This document shows, in pieces, positions 22,906-35,900 of a stretch of 58,060 nt of DNA. Below the pieces are notes generated by a model that had not been told where the DNA came from, made no database searches, and saw only the letters and a list, made by a program, of their open reading frames with translations. Source of the stretch: Saccoglossus kowalevskii (taxonomy: Eukaryota > Hemichordata > Enteropneusta > Harrimaniidae). The first letter of the stretch is position 1; every line of letters begins with the position of its first letter. The stretch spans positions 298,325-356,384 of the forward strand of contig NW_003142307.1 in NCBI RefSeq assembly GCF_000003605.2, given 5' to 3'. A program made the translations under genes and the position numbers.

Positions 22906-23809
22906 CTAAAACTCAATATAGTTAAAATTTCATTAGAACGCATTAATTTCAAACATCAGACACTGAAAGCAGTAATAAAAAGACAGTTGCAACATTCATC
23001 AAATATAGCAATGAATGAATTAAAAAAATTCACAGATAGTGGATTCGACAACTTGTCCAGTTCAGTAAAAAACTAATAACTGTACTAGAGTGATTACAAG
23101 GATTCAAATTAAAATACCATAAAAAATGATAATAGTGTTTTAGATCTTGAAACTACGATCCAACAAAGGGATCTTAAAAATTACAATACTGATTAAAATC
23201 TAAATGAGCACTTTTCCAAATATTACAATACTGTTGAACTATGACCTTCTCACCCACTGATCACAGAGAATTAAAAACAAAATACATTATCTAGAAGGAA
23301 AAAGGTCAAAGTTAAAGTTGAACTGCCAGTCTGTACAAAATAGTTTTCACAAGAAAAGTTTTACTACAAATTAATCCTTCAAGGCAAGTCTTTTTGCTTC
23401 TGATTTGTCATGGGTCAGATGCAAAGCAGAGACGTTTCATTTTATTCAGAACATTACAATACTTTGTACAAGAAACACTTTTTTTTTAAAAAACTACCAA
23501 AATGTCCGAGTAATACTCGTTACGTAACTAGAACAGAATTAGTGATGAAATGAAATATTATCTACATGAAACATGAACTATGACTGGTGGTCAACCAAAC
23601 AGCAAATGTGATTGGCTAATGAAATCACCAATCACATTCCATGTTACATAAGTTAAAACTAATAACCACATAAAAATAATTTACATATTAACTTTTGCCA
23701 ACAAATGGCAAGGTAATAAGACACCATGATACCAGACCAACCACCCACTGTCCCTCAAACTACACATTGCTACCTAAAACTAATAAATAATGTAACAAAA
23801 ATGGGCCGG

Positions 23810-23919
23810 CTAGGTCTTGCTTTTCATCTTTTTATCAATATACTGGTTTCTGTCACTGTTTACAATATTGTTTTTTATTTCTAATGCTTTGTCTTCAAAG
23901 GAGGAAGAACAGGTACTTC
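23810..23919 (-). CDS. SCRIB: Scribble terminal coding exon
   Basis: With the incoming G it reads GSTCSSSFEDKALEIKNNIV then NSDRNQYIDKKMKSKT and a TAG stop. Acceptor TTTTTGTTGCAG. The end is basic and carries no obvious PDZ-binding C-terminus. A donor-like GTAAAC inside the exon (after 23864) could lead to the alternative end at 22861-22905. Confidence 0.6.
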
Positions 23920-26900
23920 CTGCAACAAAAACAAAGAAATGCAACAATATTGGTAAAGTGCTTTTATGTAAAAATAGAAAAAAGTTAATGACAATGATTA
24001 TTACTACAAGCAAAACTAGACACACAAACTTTGAACTTGGCCAAGTATTTATATTAAATCAGAATATATAGTAAAATAAAAACAGTTGAATAAATATTTT
24101 TTGACTTATTGCACTAACAAGCCAGAGATAACATAACCGACGACAGACACGGCGGACAGAAACTTTCCTTTCCTATACCTTACCCTTCCTCATTTATGAT
24201 TCGGGCAAGGTAAAGGTGAATGTTTCGACAAGAATACCTAATGTATTCACAAAATCATTGCAGTTATCGCAACCACTGTCACATAGTGGGGATTGAACTA
24301 ACCCTGCACTGCTTAAGTGCAGACTTTGCCGTGTTCTTGTGATAACCTCATTATTATACATCGTTTTTCTACTTGTAGTACTAATTTAATGAGAGATGGC
24401 AGCTTAAAACATTTTACGCTGTGCAAAGGTTTACGGTCACCCTATAGCGATTATGTGTGTAATGTAAATAAAGAAAATTGTTGGAATGCCAGGTCAAAGA
24501 TGACTGTTAGTGAAGTTTTGGAATGAATGCAAATTTTCACAGAACAGTGAATTCTGTTGTTTTCAATTCCCACTTCTCAGAGACGGAGATACATCACAGA
24601 ACATTTAATGTTATTTAAAGGCGCACCACTGTACCATGTATTTCCATGGGCTCTGCTCAAGCTGCTGTGGAACACTGGTTGAAAAGCCGTCGAAAATAGC
24701 TAAATTCAAGAAAACAGCACTAACTCAACTTTGAGGTAACCCTGAGCAACCAGATTTATGTTGCACATGTGGGGGTAATTTTGTTACACTGTTCAGGAGA
24801 GTCTCAACAACTATCCCAATGTACTGTTTTCTGAGATTTTTTCGGCTTTTGCTTTCATCTGTGATGGTTGCCTAAAATACCTGGATGTCCGCCCCAAGAA
24901 TACTGACATTGTCGTTATAAGAAACTCCTACAGCGGGAAATTTAGAAATAGATTTTGTGGAACCAAAATATGCAAAACATAGTTGCACAACTCTCTCATT
25001 CTAAAAATAATAGCTATTAAAACTCACCACCACCGTCACTGTTATCTTCTATTTGTTGAACTTCTAGTATTTTCTGTTTTGTCGTCTCCATCTGGTGAAA
25101 AAAAGACCATTTGTTGAATTGATAGATAATGAACAAACAAAAAACTCACTATCAGGGCTTGTGATTGGGTGATGAAGTCACTATCAGGGCTTGTGATTGG
25201 GTGATGAAGTCACTATCAGGACTTGTGATTGGGTGATGAAGTCACTATCAGGACTTGTGATTGGGTGATGAAGTCACTATCAGGACTTGTGATTGGGTGA
25301 TGAAGTCACTATCAGGACTTGTGATTGGGTGATGAAGTCACTATCAGGACTTGTGATTGGGTGATGAAGTCACTATCAGGACTTGTGATTGGGTGATGAA
25401 GTCACTATCATGACTTGTGATTGGGTGATGAAGTCACTATCAGGACTTGTGATTGGGTGATGAAGTCACTATCAGGACTTGTGATTGGGTGATGAAGTCA
25501 CTATCAGGACTTGTGATTGGGTNNNNNNNNNNNNNNNNNNNNNNNNNNNNNNNNNNNNNNNNNNNNNNNNNNNNNNNNNNNNNNNNNNNNNNNNNNNNNN
25601 NNNNNNNNNNNNNNNNNNNNNNNNNNNNNNNNNNNNNNNNNNNNNNNNNNNNNNNNNNNNNNNNGGCTTGTGATTGGGTGATGAAGTCACTATCACGTCT
25701 TATGATTAGGTGATGAAGTCACTATCACGTCTTATGATTAGGTGATGAAGTCACTATCACGTCTTGTGATTGGGTGATGAAGTCACTATCAGGTCTTGTG
25801 ATTGGGTGATGAAGTCACTATCAGGACTTGTGATTGGGTGATGAAGTCACTATTAGGACTTTTGATTGGGTGATGTAGTCCCAATTTCATGACTTGCGAT
25901 CTGGTTAAATTATCATTTGACTATCTTGCTTATTAGTAGAATAACAATTAGAGGTGGTACGTACTTCGTACCTCGTGCTCAATCGTCGTTTCAACAACTT
26001 CTACTGTTCTTATAGACGGTTGTCCAGTTTTCTCATCAATGTACTCTTCAGTTTTTCGTGTTATTTTCTCGTCAATGACCTTTGACCGTTCTTTTCGCGT
26101 TGTTTCTCCGTCTCTGGCATTTATTACGAGTTTCATGTCTCTTTTATCACCTAATGAGATAAGTCAGTTATTTATTTTCATAATTGTACCTTTCATCGCT
26201 GCATCCCAAACTCTTTACTTTTTAAAATTTTAAACAAAGTTAGAGAAATTGTCGTCTGATCAAATAATTTATGAATACACAATCAAATCACATGTTGGGT
26301 CAGGGTAAATCGAGAATTTGAGTAGTGAAAATTTCTTTTCGATCTTCAGGAGTCTGTCGAGTGAAATCTTGTTTTCTCAATCGTCAAAACTATCACCAAG
26401 GACGTCACATTTTCAGGTTCTAATTAAAAATACTCTGGTTATCTCAGAAGAATATGTTATTTAATACAACAAGGACACTGATGTTTTTACAAGCACAAAT
26501 GACAGAAAGATCACACAGAACTGACAGTTTTGTGTTCACATCGAGATATTCAGTTGCCACAAAATTGTGTTCAACATGCCAACTAGCCAGGAACATTTGT
26601 AATAGGTGATTTTCCGAACAATTGCGAGATCTCGCGAGATGCATGAAAGACGCGCGTCGAACATCTGCTGCAGAAATCGAACGATTTGATTTTCAACTCG
26701 AATTTCTTTATTTCGTAGCTCACATCGACCGGCCGATCTTCGACAGAGGAATATTGCTTCCGAATACCCTCACTTAATCGAAATTGCCTATCATCAAATG
26801 TGGACAGCACATTATTAAGCGTTTGTTGAATCCCACGCGATGTTTGACGCCACTACGACGCTGTGACCTTTGTTTGTCCTGTTTTTACGTTCGATTTCAC

Positions 26901-29900
26901 GCATAACGCGTGATTCTCGCAGTGAACGGAAAATGGTCAATTATTTGTTATCTTTTGAGCATAGAACTGTAAAACTCAAGAAAACATATTGGCCTTTGTC
27001 TGAAATAATTGAACACCTTTTAGGACACTTTGAAAGAATATCATCAAATTTCTGGTGTCAGGTGAGCATCTGAGTTTACTAGAAGAATTGAATCTCATTA
27101 TGGCTCGGTGGGCAGGCACACGAATCATTATGACATCAACAGAGCCAAAAATAAATAGACCAATGTCCAGAGATGAATGCCTGCGAACTGAAATTAACCA
27201 ATGCAAAATAGACGAATGTCTGTGAATTGAAATGTACCAATGAGAAATAGACAAATGCCTGAGAACTGAAATCCAGCGAATATACTTTTTTTCCTATATT
27301 TCATATTAAACTCATCAAAAATCAGTGAAAATAAATTCCAAGCAAAACGCCCAAAAAGCCTTTTCAGCGAAAATTAATTCCAGCGAAAATAAAGTATTCC
27401 ACAGTAGACAAATGCATGCGAACTGAAATTAACCAATGCGAAATAGACGAATGCCTGCAAACTGAAATTAACCAATGCGAAAAAGACGAATGCCTGCGAA
27501 CTGAAATTAACCAATGCGAAATAGACGAATGCCTGCGAACTGAAATTAACCAATGCGAAATAGACGAATGTCTGCGAACTGAAATGTACCAATGAGAAAT
27601 AGACAAATGCCGGCGAACTGAAATTAACCAATGCGAAATAGACGAATGCCTGCAAACTGAAATTAACCAATGCGAAATAGACGAATGCCTGCGAACTGAA
27701 ATTAACCAATGCGAAATAGCGAATGCCTGCGAACTAAAATTAACCAATGCGAAATAGACGAATGCCTGCGAACTGAAATTAACTAATGCGAAATAGACGA
27801 ATGCCTGCGAACTGAAATTAACCAATGCGAAATAGACTAATGCCTACAAACTGAAATTAACCGATGCGAAATAGACGAATGCCTGCGAACTGAAATTAAC
27901 CAATGCAAAATAGACGAATGCCTGCAAACTGAAATTAACCAATGCAAAATAGACGAATGCCTGCGACTTGAAATGTACCAATGCGAAATAGACAAATGCC
28001 TGCGAACTGAAATTAACCAATACGAAATAGACGAATGCCTGCGAATTGAAATGTACCAATGCGAAATAGACAAATGCCTGCGAATTGAAATGTACCAATG
28101 CGAAATAGACAAATGCCTGTGAAAATCCAAGCAACAATACCCAACTATAATTCAAACAATCAATGTCAAAAGGCAATATTTACAAATCCGAGAACACACA
28201 GGGGACGCATAAACAAAACAAACAACACACTGTCAAATCGGTGAGAGAAATACATGGACCTCAAGGCACAAACCAAGAGGTGATGTCAGGTGTTTCGAAA
28301 AGAGTGAGCATATCCTGCTCCACATGTGGCAATCGCCATATATCTCTCTGAGTCACAATCGTGAATTTTAGGTCATGTGACTTAACACTCGTAAATTAAG
28401 TTACCTGAGTTTTTGCCATCAAGCATGGGTTCTGGTGTTTTTCTACCAGTACCAAAACTATTCAAACTAGATTGACTACTTTTTTTAATAATTTCTTGTG
28501 ACTTCGCTATCACCATCTGTGCCTTCATAGCGTCCTCGTCAAGAGATTTCATCCTATATAGAGATTTAAACAAAAAGCATTTCAATAAAAAAAATATTGT
28601 AATTGTATAATGAAAATCTAATACAAGTGAAATCTGCACAGTGAAAACAATCTCCAGTCTGTAAAATGAAACCGAAAACATGATACGAATGAAAAAAAAA
28701 AATGCATTAATGTCAGGAACAAATTATGGCAGACTGAACCTAATATTTCATTTCTGGAACATCATTATGTAAATGCAACAGAATCAAAGTAGTCGGTGAT
28801 AAAGGTATGAACCATGCATGGTGATCTACAATGAATATCTTTATCCTCGTCAATTCAACATCAACATCAAGCATCAACCAAACTTGTTCCGACCAATAGA
28901 ATCACATACATTGGTAACCATTGAAAGGTGGATTGGGGCAACACAAATGAACGATGTTATTGTATATTTTGAAAATCAGGGTACTTGTGTAGAATCGTTT
29001 AATTAAGCCATGGATCTAACTGAGACGAGTAATGGTAAAAACTGGCAATGAGTACATTTCAAACAATTGCACGAGATAACTGGTCGGAAAACAATAATAT
29101 GTAAATTACTTCCAATACTTGACTACGACCTAATAATAACAATGAGTCTTTTTTTTTTTTAGTTTTGATTATTTTTGTTTCACTTTTTTAAAAAATTTTA
29201 CTTCTGGCCTATAACACCCAGCACTTCAATATTTGCTAACAATTCTTAGAACTTCTTATGCTTTTGCACAGAAGTAACATAGCAGTTTTACGAACAATCA
29301 AAACTGGAGGGAATAGAACTGGATAAACATTGTAATAATATTTTTGTTTTCCGACCAGTTATTCTAGAAAGTTGGTTTGAAATGCATTCGCTGCCAGTTT
29401 TTATAATTGTTCAACATGATTGGAACCACAGTTGTAAAGGTCCACAAAATATGACCCTGGAGCCGCTAAATCACAGCTAGGTTATAGACCCATTAAAGAC
29501 GGCAAAAACAGGCAACACATAAAGCCTCTATATATAAAAAAAAAAACAGATGAACACAAATCATTATTTTCACAGATTCACTCATTTATAGGTTAGCGAA
29601 TTTTAACAGCCATGTCATTTTATAGATTGTTACTCAATGATTGATTAGCAAGAGCAAATGACAATTTAAGCTCCCATAAGTTAGTGATTATTTAACACAT
29701 CACATGACCAATAAACACAGTCACATGAGTGAAACAGTAGTTAGTGATTTGCAGTTTTACCTAGCAGCTCTCCATGCAGCTTTCTTTTCAGCTTGTAAGG
29801 CCCTCATTTCCGCAGGAGACAGCGACCTTTCACATTCTTCAGAGGTCACTGACGTCATACTACTATTACTCGGACTGACTGCACCTTCGTGTTTCAAGCG

Positions 29901-32900
29901 CTCAAAATACCTTTTTTCTGCTTTAGCCGTTCGCACTTCACTTGGCGTACTAGAGATTGAGCTAAAGCTACAAGAAATCAACGGTGCAGAGTTAGAAGCG
30001 GCAACGACTAGGACTGTTGCGCACACAAACATTGATTTACCACCTAGGCAGAATTGTTAGACACAAACTTATGCAAGAAATTTTCAGCAATCAAAGAGCA
30101 GTGGTCGTATTTTACACACGTTGTATACATCACATGGACGCTGTAACGAACATGAAACATTGCATCGACAAATAACTTTTAAATTCCAGAAGCCATGTCA
30201 CGAATGTTACTGATTTCATGCATCAGAATAAAAAAAAGATTTCTTTGCTTGTATCAGAAGTGCATCTTTAATAGCTGTACAAAATTATTAAACATTCCAT
30301 GTATGGTATACTGGATTATTAAAGATCAACTTATATTAATTTGGCTGCAGATACATTTGTCCTACTAATAGAACAAATACAGTTGAGCACATAATGTTTC
30401 AATTGAAGTTACTTGCAATTTATGCTGCAAAAAAAATTAAAAGTACAATAATTGGTGCAGGTTTCACACTACAGTAAGAATTTGTATTAAGATGCATCCA
30501 TCCACCAAAATAATTCTCTTTATTTGAAAAAAAAAAAAAACTTTTTGCAGGGGATGGCAAACTTTTATTTCGAGGTGTTATTTAATATACAAGAATATAT
30601 ACCCAAGCCTGGAGTTTCTGATTAGAATTTTAGTGAAAACATGATGTTTTGAAATCGCGGACTGATAAAATTAGAGTGAGTAGTCAGCTAGTTCAACTTC
30701 ATAGTTTCAATAGTATAGTAGTTTAATCAGCATTATTTTGGGAAATTTCATGACTGTGGGTTGTATTGATTTAAAAAAACTAGACAAATGATTCCTTTTA
30801 ATTTATGAAAATTTGGAGTACTTGTGAGGAATCTATACATGTAAAATATCCCTACTTTCAAGTTTTACATTGTCATTTATGGGCAGTTTGATTGTACCAT
30901 AATTGTGATACTTTTAGACATTTCACTTTGCTGGTTTAGTCGTTTTGATATTCAATTTGACGCTAAGTTTAAAGCAAAACTAAAATCTTATCACCCAGCA
31001 GTGCTCTTTAACAATATAGTGTAAGGTAAACTGAAAACTGTCTTCGAGAGTACCTTATCTACAAGGAACCAAGAATACACACCCATCACATGACTTGAAT
31101 GCCAGTAGCTGATTGGCTCTTACCTAGTTATAGATGCATTAAGGCTATCTCCAGATCTATTAAAGGAGTTGTCTTCATTCCTCTCACTGGGTGTCACTGG
31201 CGATTCTATATCCCTCTGATATCGTAAGAGTTCTTCCTGAGACATTGACATCATTTTTTTATCTTCCTCTTCTCTCATTTTCGCGAGATCCTCTTGGCTG
31301 ACTAATGCTATTTTTTTGGCTGAGATACAAAATCAGATTTAATAAGATTAGATCGCTGAGATACAAAATCAGATTTAATAAGATTAGATCGCTGAGATAC
31401 AAAATCAGATTTAATAAGATTAGATCGCCGAGATACAAAATCAGATTTAATAAGATTAGATCGCCGAGATACAAAATCAGATTTAATAAGATTAGATCGC
31501 CGAGATACAAAATCAGATTTAATAAGATTAGATCGCTGAGATACAAAATCAGATTTAATAAGATTAGACCGCTGAGATACAAAATCAGATTTAATAAGAT
31601 TAGATCGCTGAGATACAAAATCAGATTTAATAAGATTAGATCGCTGAGATACAAAATCAGATTTAATAAGATTAGATCGCTGAGATACAAAATCAGATTT
31701 AATAAGATTAGATCGCTGAGATACAAAATCAGATTTAATAAGATTAGATCGCCGAGATACAAAATCAGATTTAATAAGATTAGATCGCTGAGATACAAAA
31801 TCAGATTTAACAAGATTAGATCTCTCCCATGATGTGGAAAAATGTGCAGTTACAGTCTGGTTCACACACACTGCCAGAATAAGACATATTTTATCATATT
31901 AGTTTTGTTGACTCAAATTAATCTTTAATGCATGTATTCAAAAGTATTATAAAATAAATGTTAAACTTTGAAAAACAATTTAAAATTTTTGTTCTGGGTG
32001 TGGTAAAACTTTTTTTGGGGCCTCATAAGATTTCCTAAATATTTGACGTTTTGATTCTCGTCAAAATAATTAATCTGTTGGTGCCATATGAGGATGTATA
32101 ATCTAAACTTGTATGTTCTTTTTAAACTGTTATTGCGTAAGAAATCCATTTACAGAAATATTAGCTTTCACAGTTTAAGCACCGTTATCAAAATCTGTCA
32201 CCTTCAAAAAACAAAACTGCAGGGCTTTCCTGAAGATTTGGATCAGAAGACTCCATTCACAAAAGTCGGTGGCTGAATGATATTATTTCTCACACAATAG
32301 TCAGCCAAAAAGTCATAATGGACAAGAGTAGACAACTTATTATAACTGTGTTCATAGGAAAACTTTGATGTCAAATATGACCACCAAATATTCTTAGCTT
32401 TGTACATTTTTAATATTTTCACTACCAGACTTTCTTGCCCAATTTTTTTCGGCAGTTTTTTTCTTTTATTCTTCAATATTTCTGGAAATGAACCCTTATT
32501 TTGGAACAAACACACAAGTCAATTTTCAGTTTTCACTCAAAAAATTTTGATTTTCTGATGAAAAAATAGAAAAAGTGGTGAAAAGGTTTACACTGATCGA
32601 ATACAAAACAGCTGTGAAGATGAAGTGCATTATGGGATAGCAATGCTGAATTATAATAACCTTACCTTGTGTGTCAAGTGACTCTGGATGAACTTGTTGT
32701 TCTATTTTTTTCTCAAAATGTTTTTGTTTTTGTCTGAATGAAAATTTTTCTGGTATTGGGTCATTTTTGTTGTCAATTGGAGGCTGCAAAAAATTTACAA
32801 TAAAAATAAGCATGAGTGTTGGAAGTCATTCTTGTGTTTTGTGCATATTTATTATTTTTTTCAAAGGAAAGAAATTCCTGATTTTGCATGTACATGTACT

Positions 32901-35900
32901 ACGGCTAGGCATAATTAGAAATATTACATGGTACAAATTAATGTGTTCCCAGTATACAGGCTATACCAGACTGAATCTGATTAAAATCATAATCATAACT
33001 TTTCATTGGCCGGACAAAACTAATATCACAAGATTTAGCAAATCAGGGAAGAGCTTATTTTGTTACGACTTATCGCTTATTACTACAACTGACCAAATAC
33101 TCAAGTATCAGTGACCAGAGACCAGAACTTGCATTCTAGAAAGAAAGGCTCTAATTGGTTTGCATAGCTATTTGGTCAGATGTAGTGTAATTTCACAATC
33201 AGTGAAAAACGTGAAATTTTCAGTCAAATTTTCTCTGGGATCCTACAACACAGAGTGTCAGTGACTTTCAAAAAATTTGGTTTTTATACAGAATACCATA
33301 GGACATTTTTATCAGTGAAAATTAAATTGGTTTACAGTATTCAAAAGTGACACATACTGTTGAAAAAAAAACTGAAAGCAACTGGACCTGCCACTTGCAC
33401 ACGATTTTAATCAGATTGTACCACACTTTACAATGGCAGACACATCTGGTGCTAGCACTACGAATTGCACCTCGTTATGTTGGGAAGGGCTAACAATAAT
33501 CAGCCATAATACAATTATTTTTCAAAAAATAGAAATATGCCCGACTTTTACCACGCATAAATACTAGCACAAGCTTTAGTTTGTGTTGACCTTTTCTCAT
33601 GATATAATGTATACCAAACAGAGTGAAAACATAGCACATGAGACACAGAGTATCAGTGGAGGAGTTACCACGGTGACGCAGGCCACTCGTGTTAATCATT
33701 GATAATTATACCCCAAGAAAGGTTTCAGTGTTTTTACTGCATCAATCAATAATTTTCCCAGAGATAACTTTTAGTTGCTGAGTCTAGGAAATATTGTAAA
33801 CATTTCATTGCGAAATTTGATACCAGCAAAAATACAAGTACAAAGTCTGTCGTAGATATCCTCATGCATTTTCACGCTATTTCAATGATGAAAAATGTAA
33901 CTATGGCAGTCACAGATCCTACATCAAACCCTCTCTTTCTCCCCCCCTCCCTTAACACTCCCCATTCTTGACAGAACAGCAAGTAGAAAATCATTGTAAA
34001 GATAATTATACACAGATATGCAATATATATCAATAACAATTTGTTTGCAACTGTCGTTGGCTTGAGACATGGCTACTGAACAAATACAGCATGCATTTAG
34101 TTAGTATGTAGCATGCAAACAAATAAAAAACAAAAATGTGTTATTTAAAACCAAACGAACACATGCAACAAAAACAAAACATATGAATGTTGGTTATGCA
34201 ATAACTGTAAAATAAAAATGTCTTATTCCTGTCATAGGACTAAATGGCAACTGAAATTAACCTTGAACTTGTCCTGAATGTCACTACTAACCAGTTTGGA
34301 GGAGAGCGTGTCAAGGATGTGAATATTTAACTTAGAAAGGCGAGAGATGTGTCCACAACAGATAAGAGATAAGATTTAGATTTAAAGATAGGATTTAGGT
34401 GATTAATTAATGTTAGGAATGATCTCCACCAGTTCACATCACACTGTCAGATATATAGTTAAATTAGACTATTAATTGGAGGGATTCAAATTAATTCAGA
34501 AATTATAATACTATAATTTGAAGCCATGTAAATAAACCAAATAAAACGAAATGTACATTTTTATGTTCATGATGATTGAAAATGAATCTTTCTAATAGCA
34601 TTCAAAATCCATGTATTACTTCATTATTAACAAACCAAAAAAAAAAATTATAATTTATTTATGGTTATATAATAAATATTACTATACTGAAATAGAAACA
34701 TTAACTTTTCTATATGGTTGTAACATTGCTATATCTCACTGTATCTTATCTATTAAATCCAAATACATAAGTTTTAAAAATGATATGGTATTAACTGGTT
34801 TTTGATTTTACATTTTGGACATGTTACGTGCCGTACTGTTTCTGATATACTTTTTTTAACCATGTCATTTTTCACAATTAACCTACATAAATGTATTCTT
34901 TTTTTTTTTTTTTTTTAAATTTCAACCAAAACATTTACTGTAATGAGAAATTGTATTCATTTGGTCTGAATTAAACAATGATAATAATAATCGAAAAAAA
35001 TAAACAAAAATGTGCAAAATATTTTTAGAAGTTTCAAGCATTTCTCAGTCAGTCAATTAGATGTTTGAATAAGTATTACAAAATATTTGGGCCCTGCATT
35101 CTAAGAGTATAGTTCTCAGGAAAGTTGTACTTTACACTTTTTCAGCGATTTTCATACTGACAATAAAAATGAAAATGTTGAGAAAGTAAGATGTTAAGAA
35201 TAAGCGCAACCCACAAGAAAAACAAAACCTTATAAAATAATAATAAATCAAAGACCAAAAAAGCAATTGAGACAGAATCACCAGCACCAAAAGAAAAAAA
35301 GAAATTTAAAACCAAAAGAAACAGCTGCTAATAATCACCACCACCACGTTACAACGAGCTGTTATCACAGAGTACATATAGTGAGCAAAGACGCTATTGA
35401 TATCGTTACCTCTGGTGAAATAGGAGGGCTAAGTGATGACAATGTTGAGGCGGTGGACAGACGACTAATGCGCAAAGCTTCTTTACGAGCGTACTCTGGA
35501 TCGTCTTTCCAATATCCCGCGTATGAGGTACCGACCGGTCCCAGCAGCGGCCTGGCCGGTTTTGGCATGACGGGAGGTCCTTGTTTTCTCTGTATGCAGA
35601 TGAGTGATGAGGAGTGAAGTAACCAATGTATGAGATGATTTGTTGACAATGAACCAGAAAAATGCTTATAAAGGAGAAAATGTAAGCCAAATGGAGCAGC
35701 GATTTTAGAAAGAATGCCAGTGACCCACCCTATGTATATCATATCTTGTTGTACGAACAACTAATAATTTTTTGACATTATTTGTTTTGAATTTAACATG
35801 AACAAAATATAATAAAGATGCATATTTTTAAAATTAAAACAAAATTCAATAAATCGGATAAAAGCAATAAAGACCCACACTCAGACAAGATAATAATAAT

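Noticed and set aside
25145-28121. CRISPR-like appearance of regularly spaced repeats
   Set aside because: Units are directly adjacent with no unique spacers, and the context is a eukaryotic intron.
27364-28176. Repetitive open frames (ISHWLISVRRHSS and VYFALVNFSSQAF repeats)
   Set aside because: An artefact of a 39-bp tandem array, a multiple of three, in a Scribble intron. There is no start context or splice support.
29704-30060. Plus-strand open frame of 118 codons
   Set aside because: It is antisense to the strongly conserved Scribble exon 29967-29761.
31259-31871. Long open frames on both strands (175-187 codons) with 12-residue repeats such as RSNLIKSDFVSQ
   Set aside because: The 36-bp period keeps frames open automatically. 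The array is intronic, and the real exon uses the third frame, which is closed inside the array.
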